A DNA stretch of 64,000 nucleotides, taken from contig NJPS01000046.1 in the NCBI GenBank assembly GCA_002946415.1, forward strand, positions 124,001-188,000. The letters run 5' to 3'. This document shows positions 1 to 10,342 of the stretch, in pieces (the stretch's first letter is position 1; each line of letters begins with the position of its first letter). The stretch is from Rutstroemia sp. NJR-2017a BVV2 (Eukaryota; Ascomycota; Leotiomycetes; Helotiales; Rutstroemiaceae). Below the pieces are notes generated by a model that was given only the letters and a program-made list of their open reading frames with translations, did not search any database and was not told where the DNA came from. Position numbers and translations under genes: made by a program.

Positions 1-421
1 ATTGATAGATTGTGTTGAGTTAATCATTGTTCTGTGTTATATCTTGTAGAGAATATGGTATATTACACCAAGAGGAAGGAGAGAGAAGACGGATGCGACA
101 GTCAGTTGCGTTGTTGACTACACTCACGCAATTTGCTCATAGCTTGCTTAGTCATCCTGGAGGCTCAGATTGTCAACCTTGCCGGAGCTTTGTGAGCGAG
201 GCAACTTACTCCCAAGATTCCAACGAATTCTTACGTTACTCTACCAATAAAAAGAAACTCGGCACGATTGCGAAGGGTTTTTTCTTCGACGAACGAGCTT
301 CGACCTCGAAATCGACACCGTTATCCTACTTGTTTAGCGTACCGCCAACCTGACAGTTATACCCCGCGATCATCCACTTTCTCCGACTCCATTATTCGTA
401 GTCTCGAAATATCATACTATC
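1..421. other. Intergenic / upstream region of HRT1
   Basis: No convincing gene is seen. One short open frame on the + strand (27-353) has no recognisable domain. The stretch just before 422 is most likely the promoter and 5' leader of the RING-box gene that follows. The window may start inside the 3' flank of a neighbouring gene. Confidence 0.5.
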
Positions 422-946
<525 letters not shown>

Positions 947-1262
947 AAAGTTGTCGAGGATACACTACCACGTTGGACGAAATCATGAAGGGTGGATGAA
1001 ACAAGTAAAACACGAACAGAATGCTGCACCGAAATGGGAGGCATAATTGATACATGCGCGAGTCGCTCAAGAATCCGCAGGAGAGGCGTCCCAAGGACTT
1101 CTGGGACGAAAGGCGTTTAGGGGTTAAGTTGAGACGTAGAGTGGGAGGTTACGACACGCATAGCGAATGAAGTTTGAATTGCTTGGTGCCAGCCTAAACT
1201 TTGCATTTTGGGTATTCCCAATCCTATGACGCCCACGATGTACTCGATGTCCCTGCTTTACT

Positions 1263-1702
1263 TCAACTAATCGTTTTCCCATCCACAATGATCTCTTGTG
1301 CCGCCGCATGACTTCCTGCTGCCGGCAACCATCTAACAGGATGTCGATTGAAAAATGGCCATGGTGGTACGACGAGGGCAAAAGTAAGTGCACTTCCTAT
1401 CAATCCTAGGGCGAGCGCAAGTTTGATATCCTCCTTGAAGTAACCAACGAAGAAAGAGACAGCCTGGGGATCATTTTTAGTACAATTAAAGTGATGGAGA
1501 GAATAATATAATTACCCCAACTATTGATAACAGAGCTGTCGACAAGAATTCCGCCAACTTTTGTCCCTCAAAGTCCTGTGTAGAATATGAATTAGCATTG
1601 CACACCAGCTCCACGGCTGCTCGGTTTGAAGATATAGACAATTATACGAACAATTTGTCCCTCGGCAAGTTCCCGGACCTGGTCCATGATTTGGTCCGCC
1701 AT
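1263..1702 (-). CDS. SPC1: Signal peptidase complex subunit 1 (SPC12 family)
   Basis: Three exons on the - strand (1702-1652, 1575-1516, 1463-1263) give about 103 residues. The protein reads MADQIMDQVRELAEGQI-DFEGQKLAEFLSTALL, then two hydrophobic segments separated by a short loop (SFFVGYFKEDIKLALALG), then VVPPWPFFNRHPVRWLP. This is the classic pattern of the 12-kDa microsomal signal peptidase subunit: two membrane spans with both ends cytosolic, and a conserved PPWPxxNRHPVxWL end. In the family it assists the signal peptidase complex in the ER and is non-catalytic. The first intron begins GTTCGT rather than GTAxGT; this junction is the only one that joins EGQI to DFEGQ in frame. The last 15 or so residues beyond the PVRWLPAAG motif are poorly conserved, so the true stop could depend on one more small intron. 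Confidence 0.9.
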
Positions 1703-3530
1703 GATTGCGGGGGGGTTCTACCAGTCAATGTTGTGGTGAACAATGAAATTCCAGCTTTCAGAGGTCGTTTGGGTGTTTGTAACCTTCGCGTGTCCTGAAG
1801 CCGTTCTTCTACACGTGCGTCAGCCTTGCGGCCTCGCCTTGCCTTGCCCGAATATTATCATCCTCAGGAGTTACTTCGTACAGTACAGGGTACCCCGGAA
1901 TGCTGAATGCATGCGCCGAAATGTGGTGAGCGATTTACGTCCCACCAGTGTTCAATACTCGGGAATGGTTACATGGAAAGGCTGTTCATGGCGGTATGAG
2001 ACTGCCGCACGAAAACCACAGAGGCTTGGCCAAGAACCATCAGAGAGGTCAGAAAGCATGGCGATATTTCACGACAAGGGAAGATAAGTACGAGAGGAGG
2101 ATTTGAGGATTTGGGGATTTGAGGATTGACATATCGCAGCGTCCTTTCGAACCAACGACAATTGGAACGGCCGGCCCATCGAGCCCATATTCCCACTGTA
2201 CCTAGCAGCGGCCGACGGCCCCTTGAAAAGTCTTGCCAGGTCTTGGCCTTTCGATAGATGCACATGAGTTGTAAGGTGTAAGTTGTAAGTGCAGCACGAA
2301 ACACATCATCCCACCACACCTTTCAGGATTTGAGGGACTTTCACGTTCCAGTACTCACCTGGCTAGCACATTGTGCTTGAATGCCAATAGTCTGTCTTTC
2401 GACGATGTCTCCAGCACTCGATAGGAAGGTAATATGAAAAGCCAGCTTCGTTCCAAGTCTAGTGTAGTGCCGTGCCCTGCCCATCTTAGGGCCGATGGAT
2501 ACGAGGGACGATACAGATATGAATAGAATGGACTTGGACCAGATCTTAACCATGGTTCCGTTCCAATTCACTTCGGCTTGTGAAGGTGAACTTAGGAACT
2601 TGGGAACTTGTAAGTAAGCTCGGTCTTGACTGCTGATTGGCTGCGCCTTTTTTTCTTTCAACCTCCTCCACTTCGTTTTTATTTATCATTTCTGCCCTCC
2701 CAGCTCGGGAAAAGGAAAAAGAAACACACAACAACATCAAGCAGATTGGTTTCGACCTTTCAACCCTTTTTAACCCCTTACAACAACCACAGCTGTTCAC
2801 TGTTTACCCTATTTGATCTGTCTTGCAAGAGCTTTATCCAACATCATTTCTTCACGGCCTCTGGCTTCCAGCCATTATTTGCGCCCCCTAGGTCAAGGTT
2901 AACGTCATTCGGCCCATCCAAATCTCTGTCTCGATCAATCCGCTGAAGGACGAAGCCGTTTTTTCCAAACCTTCCAACAAACCTCAGCCACCGTCAGACT
3001 TCATAAATACGACTTGTACACCTCCTTTGCGACAATAAATTGTTGCTCTCAAACGCACATATCCGCACGCTTATTTGACCTCAACGCCTCGGCGGCCTTT
3101 TAACAACTAACCACCAAATTGGCGGGACTCGTACTTCACGATTTTTCCTTCATCCGTCCCCTCCTCGGTCCAGTGAAGATCTGGGCCTACTGCGGAGGCG
3201 ACAAGAAACCTCCATAACTGGCTCTTAGGACTCCAAAACAGAAAACATACGATTGCGCTTAACAACATCATCTACTTGGGGTCGCGGTTGGACGAGTGGT
3301 CTTATTACAAAGAAGGGGTTACTGTGCAGGGACGACCTGTGCAAAGCCGACTATCAAATTGACGGCAACAATCGGTGGGCGCTCGTTGCGACCCGCCTTA
3401 TATAACTGAAGGCTTAGGCTTTGTTTCTCAAGATTACTGTAGGTGCTGGAATGGACCTCCGTTTTCGTGAACCCTAGCTTACGAGACAGGAATACCACAA
3501 ATATATCAATTATTCGAATTATCAATTAAG
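1703..3530. other. Intergenic region with long pyrimidine-rich leader of the CorA gene
   Basis: No recognisable gene. A - strand frame at 2551-2341 (MVKIWSKSILF...) ends at a good donor-like site (CCAG then GTGAGT) and could be an exon of an unknown small gene, but I cannot find a partner exon or a homologous family. From about 2640 the + strand is rich in C/T runs and contains a 106-codon frame (2626-2946). The following 580 bp run up to the transporter start and probably include its transcription start and a long 5' leader. Confidence 0.45.
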
Positions 3531-5493
3531 ATGTCTGAACACGAGGACAACTCTCTCGACACTGGCTACAGCACGCCAGTGCCAGAGCTGGATGATCATA
3601 GACACCAAGCACCATCGATCCAAAAGCCTCGCTCCCGCAGTGGTACTATCGATTCGCTCTATGCACCTTCACCACGAGACCCTTTGACTCCTGACATGTC
3701 GCGCGCGAACCACACCTTGAACATTATCGCTAGGGATTTTGAGGAGGCAGTTGTCGATGAGGATTCTCGAGGAGTTTCCCCTATGGCTATTCGAATGGGC
3801 GAAAGGAGTCGCCGTGGAACTGCCAACACTCTCGAGCCACGCTCCTCTTCGCCTCCCAACTCCGTGAAAGCGTTTGCGGATGCACGACGACGGGAGCGTC
3901 AGATGTCCACTTCTGATCCGAACTCTGCCAAAGCACTTGCGGAGGCTCGACGACATGAAGATTATATCCTCCACAGAACAGAATCCCACGCCAGCCAACG
4001 AACTCACCGCAGCCTTCGAAGCAGACGTTACACCAACGAGAATGATGCAAAGAGCTTTGTAGGCTCATCTAAGTCTGCCGAGGAAGATGTATGCTTCCCT
4101 CTGCACAGTTCTCCTACCAAGGATACACTGCAGATCAACTGGGAGACCCTTGAGGATTTCATCGCGGAGGAAGAGGATCGTTCTCGGACACCGCCTGTAA
4201 ACCAACCACAGCCTCGAATTTTCCATGATCTGAGAACCAACTATGGTCATGGAACAATCCCAACTATTGTTAACTCTGAAGGTGTTGTTTTGGATATTCC
4301 ATCCTCTGCAACATCCGTGAACGAGAAGGCTGAGCTTTCCAGCTTGGAACAGATTGATGCTAGACCACAGCAACAGCATGCCGATACTAATAGGTTCGAG
4401 TATTTCTCCTCTCTTGGGGAGTCGACTATCCATGCGCCTGAGTTTGGGGATCTAATCTTGCCCGGAGAAGATATTCGTACCCTCTTCACGATCCCTACAG
4501 AGGAGCAAGGCGACGGTGTTTGGTGGTTGAACATGAACAACCCAACTGACGAAGAGGTTGCTGCTATATGCAAGGCTTTTGGTATCCATCCCTTGACAAT
4601 TGAAGATATCAAGACTCAAGAAGCCCGCGAGAAGATTGAACTCTTCCCATCGTACTACTTCGCCTGTTTCCGCTCCTTCCACGTTGTAGAAATTGATGAT
4701 GGTCAAGAATACGAACCGTTCAACATTTACGTTATTGTGTTCCGGGAGGGTACACTCAGCTTCAGCTTTTCACCCAACCCGCATGCTGCTCACGTTCGTA
4801 AGCGTATCACAATGCTCAAAGACTATGTCGCTTTGAGCAGCGACTGGATTTGCTATGCCTTGATGTAAGTTGGTCCCCAAACCTCGTCAAACCTCTTTTT
4901 CTGACATAAACAGCGATGACATTGTCGATTCGTTCGCTCCTGTTATTACCAATATCGACAGAGAGACCGACACTATTGAGGATCAAGTCTTCATTGCCCG
5001 CAGTGATGACATGCATACCTTCTTGCGAAAGATTGGTATGGTCCGTAAGAATGTCATGGGCTTGATGAAACTCCTGGGGGGAAAGGCCGATGTTCTAAGA
5101 GGTTTCACAAAGCGCTGCAACGCCAACTACAAGGTCACACCTCACATGGACATTGGTCTCTATCTCGGTGACATCCAGGATCACGTTGTCACCATGATGA
5201 CGAACTTGGGCCATTTCGAGAAGATGCTCTCCCGAGCTCACAGCAATTACCTCGCTCAGCTTTCTATTGACAACATCACTCAAGGAAACAATGCCAACAA
5301 GGTGCTCAGCAAGATCACACTCCTCGCGTCGATTCTCGTTCCTCTCAACTTGGTTTGCGGTATGTTTGGTATGAACGTTGCGGTACCATTCAAGGACAGC
5401 GACAGTCTCGTTCCCTTCTTCACCATCTTAGCTATCCTAGTCGTCTTCACTCTTGCTTCCTTGGGCCTAGCACGACGCTTGAGATACATCTAA
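3531..5493 (+). CDS. CorA-family magnesium transporter (Alr1/Mnr2-like)
   Basis: Two exons, 3531-4864 and 4914-5493, give 637 residues; the intron has a GTAAGT donor and a CAG acceptor. Residues 1-270 are a disordered Ser/Arg/Glu-rich cytosolic N-terminus with several SRSRS/RRGT-type phosphorylatable stretches. Then comes the CorA cytosolic domain (GDGVWWLNMNNPTDEEVAAICKAFGIHPLTIEDI, and EKIELFPSYYFACFRSF). The end has two membrane helices with the invariant GMN signature in VCGMFGMNVAVP at about residues 597-599. CorA proteins form pentameric Mg2+ channels. Yeast has Alr1/Alr2 in the plasma membrane and Mnr2 in the vacuole. The long charged N-terminus fits either, so I give no symbol. The sequence after the GMN is short and ends RRLRYI, as in fungal members. 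The stop faces TIM8 (convergent). Confidence 0.93.
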
Positions 5494-6216
5494 AAGCTAT
5501 GTGGAGACTCTCTGTCATGTATATTCTGGGGTTACGAAACTGCTGTTGTTAGAGCTTATAAAATCAAAATTCTGGGGAAGGTGTCATTGATTACAGGTAT
5601 TTTGGATAGATGATATATAGAAGTAGATGTCTGTAGACTATAAGACTAGTTATGAAATCGCTTAAACCAGATTATTACTTCCTTTCTAAATGAATGGACT
5701 CCGACGTGTGTGCTCTGTGACTTCCTGAAGCGTTTGTTGGTTCACGTCGCTGACGATGACGTATTTCTACACACTTCTGAGGCTATTGACGTAGTAGCTA
5801 TTATGATTACCTACACTTACAGGTTCATCTATAGTGTTATCTGTGAAGGGAACCGCGTAGGTCATGCCGTTCAATTGCTTTTCCCAGACCATGACTCAAT
5901 CACTCAGAGCCCCCATACAGAAAGTATAGTTTATATCCCCCCAGCCAGCTACCCATCCTTTCCTTCGTTCAGCCATTCATGAAACCTCTCTCTTTTTATC
6001 ATCACCTCTAATTCATACGCCCCGTCCATGCATCTCTGCATCCCTCATCATAATCGTACAGTAACAGTACATCCCATCTCCAGCACCTCCCTCAATCGCT
6101 CTCCCCTTCATCTAACGCCCCCTTCCCCAATTCTTTCCAACCCATCCACCCCCTCCTTTCCTCTCCCCATTTCCCTCCCTCCCCTCTCACCCACTCCGCA
6201 ACCCCCCCTAGCTCCT
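5494..6216. other. Convergent 3' flanks of the CorA gene and TIM8
   Basis: No gene is seen. The first part carries AT-rich 3' UTR-like sequence of the transporter. From about 5930 to 6215 the + strand becomes strongly C-rich (runs of CCC and TCC), which is the 3' side of TIM8 on the opposite strand. The open frames here are products of this composition bias. Confidence 0.5.
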
Positions 6217-6658
6217 CTACTGCGCATTCCTCATCGTGTTCAAATGCGCAATAACTGCCATACTGCTATCCAAGAAGCGATCCACGCAATTCATCGTGCA
6301 GCTCTCCTCGCTCTTCTCCAATTTCCCGCTGCGGATATTGCTCGTGATGCATTTCTTCCAGCAGATGTCTGTGAGGGAGTGGACGGCTGTGAGAGAGGGG
6401 TTAGCGGGGGTGATTGGCATGAGGGGAGGGGGAGGAGGGGTAAATAAATAAAATGAACATCAGGACTGGGATTGACTCGTGGTAGCGATCGAGATGAAGC
6501 GTATTTGGGGAAAGCAAGCAGATAAGAAGAGAAAAGAACATACATTGTTGAATCCTTGCCTTCTGAGTCTCATTCGTAATGAATTGCTGAAGTTCTTGCT
6601 TGTCTCTGTCGGATAACTTGGAGAGGTCGGGTGTTTGCTGAAGAGCTGAGGAATCCAT
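6217..6658 (-). CDS. TIM8: Mitochondrial intermembrane-space chaperone Tim8
   Basis: Two exons on the - strand, 6658-6544 and 6386-6217, join in frame to 94 residues; the intron is about 157 nt, long for this window. The protein starts MDSSALQQTPDLSKLSDRDK and contains the twin CX3C motifs of small Tim proteins, CWKKC and CTMNC, spaced 16 residues apart, followed by the amphipathic helix VDRFLDSSMAVIAHL. In the family Tim8 and Tim13 form a hexamer in the mitochondrial intermembrane space that escorts hydrophobic precursors, such as Tim23, to the TIM22 complex. The cysteines form two disulfides through Mia40. No presequence is expected and none is seen. The spacing and N-terminus favour Tim8 over Tim9/10/13. 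Confidence 0.94.
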
Positions 6659-7203
6659 TTTTTGTGTTTATTTCCAGAGTAGAGATCGAATGACGGGAAG
6701 GTATCGATGTGGACTACTTAGTTTTGTGTTTGCTTGTGTTGCGAGAAAGGGAGGCTCGGAATTCTGTGGTGTTGATGCAAGCTTTTTGGCCGTAAGCCTT
6801 CCGAGCTTCAAAGCTCTACAAAGAAATTTCGCCGGTCAACTTCGTCATGAATCACGTGGGCGGAGTTATTGAGAATGACTTTCACTAAGGTCTACAGGAT
6901 TTTTCTATCTAATTACATGTTTGAGACTATTGCACAGAGAAATACACTTCACGAGTATGAGCGGAGGTGTGCCTCATTGCTGGCGATCATTAAGCTTTCA
7001 CAAGTAAGAATTCAACGTCTCATGGGGTATCAGGAATTGTCATTGATGGAAAGGTCAGCTGTACATATTCGTAAATATATATCTCATTACGCCGTTTGAA
7101 TGCGGGTATCAGCCAATCCTAAGATGAAATCAGTCCTTTTATGGACCTTGTAACTTTTGTTTTCCACAATTCCAATCCTAATCCCAATTTACCCAAGAAC
7201 AAT
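6659..7203. other. TIM8 upstream region and RPL25 3' flank
   Basis: No recognisable gene. Two short + strand frames (6690-6872, 6869-7099) have no domain and no fungal start context. The half next to 6659 is presumably the TIM8 promoter. The half next to 7203 is the 3' UTR of RPL25, with an AT-rich stretch around 7070-7090. Confidence 0.5.
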
Positions 7204-7973
7204 TTAGACGATTGCAAGCTTGGTAGCAGCGATGTCGAGAGCATCAACATCAGCAGTCAGACGAGCGAAGGCCTTCTTTGATCCATCTGGTCTGTAAACA
7301 ATCTATTAGCCAATATCCAGACCTCAAATCAAACCAATTTAGCATACCGGATGAGGGTGTTGATCTTGACGGTGTCAATGTCATAAAGCTTCTTCAAAGC
7401 CTCCTTGATTTGCGCCTTGTTGGCCTTGATATCGACAATGAAGACGAGGGTGTTGTTCTCCTCAATCTTCTTCATGGCGCTCTCGGTGTTCAATGGGTGG
7501 ATGATGACCTTGTGCTCGTCGAGGCGGGGTTGGGAGTCGATCGACTTGCGAGGGTACTTAGGAGCACGGGAGAGTTGAAGGGTCTTAGGTCGGTGGAAGG
7601 TAGTCGAGAGACGGACCTTGCGGACCTTGTGGGAGTGAACCTAATGGACATCAGTTTCGATGCTTTTTAAATGCTAAGAACGATAGGAAAACTTACACCC
7701 TTCAAGGCAGCCTTGGCGGCAGCAGTGGCCTTCTTGTTGCCAGCCTTTGCGGCACCTATTAAAACTTACGCATCAGCAATCGCTCTTGACGAACTCGCAA
7801 TATCTGCTGTTGCTGGTGCGCATCCTTCGCAATTCTCCGCCATGGATTCGGGACAATATTTAGGTCTTCATAGAGCGGCCGTAACATCACACAAGTGTGG
7901 TATCACGATTGGAACTGCGACGATGCGAAAATTGAAGAAAGGAGACTGTACCTTTCTTTGCTGGGGGAGCCAT
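7204..7973 (-). CDS. RPL25: 60S ribosomal protein L25 (uL23)
   Basis: Four exons on the - strand (7973-7952, 7755-7697, 7640-7348, 7291-7204) give 153 residues. The N-terminus [27 protein letters not shown] is the basic import tail. The uL23 core follows: [66 protein letters not shown], and the end [24 protein letters not shown]. In the family it binds 25S rRNA domain III at the polypeptide exit tunnel and docks nascent-chain factors. The first coding exon is only 22 nt, and the first intron is about 196 nt, long as is common in fungal ribosomal protein genes. The start lies 470 bp from the BMT2 start on the other strand, so the two genes may share a promoter. Confidence 0.97.
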
Positions 7974-8443
7974 TTCGACAGATGTGTGCTTCCTGGTGGA
8001 TTAGTACTGGAATTGAGTTGTCGAGAAGTTGATGGTTTGACAAAAACATTTGAGAAAGTCTCGATAATTTGTGGGTGGAAAATTCGCTTATTTCTGGAAT
8101 ATAGTCCATCCGTTCCGGTCTGCAGACTCGACTGCAGAAAAAGTCTAGCCAATCTTTTTCACGTTTCCGTATCCCAACGGTAAACACTATCGTCCAGCCT
8201 ACCAGAACGAGCAAAAAAATTATTCTTCAACGTCCAGCTAAGCAATTTGTGATACATTCTTGTCTCCAACCCGACAACCTCCTCTTCGTGTAGAGATACG
8301 CACGGGAATCGTTTTTATTGCCCAAGCCCAACGCGGCTGGATTTTCCTTTTTTCTAGTATAAAAATGGAGATGTCTCCTATTCACATTGAACTTTAGAGC
8401 TACGCGGTTTGCTATAGCATTTGGAAAATCCAGAACTTGCAAG
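7974..8443. promoter_or_regulatory. Shared upstream region of RPL25 and BMT2
   Basis: A 470-bp interval lies between two divergent start codons. One gene encodes a 60S ribosomal protein and the other a 25S rRNA methyltransferase, so co-regulation as ribosome-biogenesis genes is plausible. No specific factor site could be assigned by eye. The interval includes an AT-rich patch near 8350-8400 and pyrimidine stretches on both sides. Confidence 0.45.
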
Positions 8444-9316
8444 ATGGGCATTAAGAAGAAAACGAAGCTGAAATCACTTTCACAAGGTCGTCCACCGACA
8501 ACCAAGAAACCAATCCAATCTATATCAAGCAAGGCAACGAGGACGATAATTCGTACCCATCATACTCTGGAGAAACGCAGAGCGAAAGCCTTAGCAGAGG
8601 GGGATGAAGTAACGGCCGCGGCACTTGCACGTGAGATTGCTACTCAAGGTGGATTGGAAACTTATCAACGTGCAAGTCTAATTGGTCAACGCAATGATCG
8701 AGGCGGCGATAGCAGTAAGATATTGATGGAGTGGCTGTCTCCATTAAGCGCAAGACTAAAGGACCAGGCTAGTAGAGGGGCCTCATTACGGATGCTGGAA
8801 GTGGGAGCGTTGAGCACCAACAATGCTGTCTCTAGAAGTCATGCTTTTCAAGTTGAAAGGATCGATCTGAACAGTCAATCAGAAGGCATTACACAGCAAG
8901 ATTTCATGGAGCGACCGCTACCGAAAGACGACTCCGAGAAATTTGATATCATCAGTCTGTCTCTTGTGCTGAATTATGTTCCCGATGGAGCAGGAAGGGG
9001 GAATATGCTACTTCGGACCCTGAAGTTCTTACACACTGCACCCCCAGCCTTGAACGATTTTGCAGAATGGTTCCCTTCTCTCTTCCTGGTCCTACCGTCG
9101 CCTTGCGTGTCAAATTCGCGTTATATGGACGAAGCCAGACTAGAGGCGATCATGGAGAGCTTGGGGTACGCGATGGTCAAGAAAAAGCTTTCAAACAAGC
9201 TGGTTTACTACCTTTGGCGCTTGAACTCGTTCAATTTGGACCCGGTCTCGTGGAAAAAGGAAGAGATCCGGACAGGGAAGTCTCGAAACAACTTCTCGGT
9301 CGTGCTGAAAAAGTGA
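8444..9316 (+). CDS. BMT2: 25S rRNA adenine-N1 methyltransferase Bmt2
   Basis: An uninterrupted frame of 290 residues. I start it at 8444 (MGIKKKTKLKSL) rather than at the upstream in-frame ATG, because the basic nucleolar-type N-terminus is typical for the family and the extra 19 residues look like leader. Recognisable parts are a helix-rich N-terminus (IIRTHHTLEKRRAKALAEGD, YQRASLIGQRNDRGGDSS), the SAM-binding segment MLEVGALSTNNAVSRS with VERIDLNSQ, the catalytic-region strand FDIISLSLVLNYVPDGAGRG, and a C-terminal YYLWRLNSFNLDPVSWKKEEIRTGKSRNNFSVVLKK. In yeast Bmt2 makes m1A2142 in 25S rRNA in the nucleolus. The product usually has 290-340 residues, so it appears complete. Confidence 0.93.
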   Translation: MGIKKKTKLKSLSQGRPPTTKKPIQSISSKATRTIIRTHHTLEKRRAKALAEGDEVTAAALAREIATQGGLETYQRASLIGQRNDRGGDSSKILMEWLSPLSARLKDQASRGASLRMLEVGALSTNNAVSRSHAFQVERIDLNSQSEGITQQDFMERPLPKDDSEKFDIISLSLVLNYVPDGAGRGNMLLRTLKFLHTAPPALNDFAEWFPSLFLVLPSPCVSNSRYMDEARLEAIMESLGYAMVKKKLSNKLVYYLWRLNSFNLDPVSWKKEEIRTGKSRNNFSVVLKK

Positions 9317-10342
9317 AAGGGGAGATAACAAAATTTTATACGGTGGGGCGATCAACGTCAAGGAAGACTTCGACTGCCCCAGATAATCTGCCAACGGAAC
9401 ACCAAGCAATCCAATCAAGTGCTGAAAGGATAATGAAGGGGGCTTGGCTGTTCAGTATCCGAAAGCCATCTTCGTAGATGGGGTTGATGAGAGGCTCATG
9501 GTGTCCACAAATATCCGTTCAGCAGCTTCAGCTACGTTAAGTACAAACTGTATTGTATTGCACCGTCCGTAGCGGCGTAGAGTGTGTCCATTTTTAAATC
9601 GAATTACTGATGCGATCAGATAACTATCGGAAATGTGGGACATGCACCCATGCTCGGAGCTCTTGCTTGCTTTGCATGCCTGTCGGTGCAGCACCACTTC
9701 CCTTCCAAGATCGACTGCGTGAGGTCCGGGCGCTTTGAAAGAGATTTTGATGTTGCAATGCATCCATCACATCACTAAGATCTCAATAATCAACAATAGA
9801 AGGGTGTCCGGAATGGCTTCGCACTCCGCACGAAAAGCCTAGAATTTTCCAACCTGTGATGGAAAAATTTTTAACCTTCAACATTTGCGTAAAGTAAGAT
9901 TTGATTGGTCTGACCATCTCTGCCCGCATCTTGGTACATTATGTACATCATGCCGTACCACCGCCCATGCTACACAAAGCCGACAAATGCCTTCAAGCCT
10001 GCCACTTTCCAAAATTTTCTACCAGCGATAAGAGATAAGGAGGGGGAAACCTGCATGGACTTACGAAATAGCCTTGGAAGAATGACATGGGACCCGTCTC
10101 TGTGCGAGGAGAGGAGACTTAATTCACAACTCTAGATCTTCTTAGTTTCCCCGTTTCCACTTCTCCCCTAATATCGTGAATTCATTTCATCTGCTCGTGT
10201 GCCCTCTTCCCTCAATCGCTTTCCTTGATCAAACTTTTGCTGTTCTCGTGGAGGACATACCAGACTCGTCCACAATCTATTTTGCTGTGGCGGCGGTGGA
10301 AGCAAGGATACGATACCACACTGTACTTGCATTACATCACAC
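9317..10342. other. Intergenic region between BMT2 and AVT1
   Basis: No gene supported. A + strand frame overlapping the end of BMT2 (9067-9477) is a shadow. Short frames around 9941-10135 and 10176-10430 lack domains. The last 200 bp before 10343 is the likely AVT1 promoter and leader. Confidence 0.5.

Noticed and set aside
2341..2551. Small - strand frame MVKIWSKSILF... ending at a GTGAGT donor
   Set aside because: It has a plausible exon end but no second exon, domain or family could be found. Kept only as a comment in the intergenic entry.
6028..6447. 139-codon + strand frame rich in His/Pro/Leu
   Set aside because: It lies in C-rich DNA and overlaps TIM8 on the other strand; a shadow of composition.
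7756..7951. Possible snoRNA in RPL25 intron 1
   Set aside because: GTGATGT and CTGA boxes are more than 100 nt apart, with no terminal stem and no recognisable guide.
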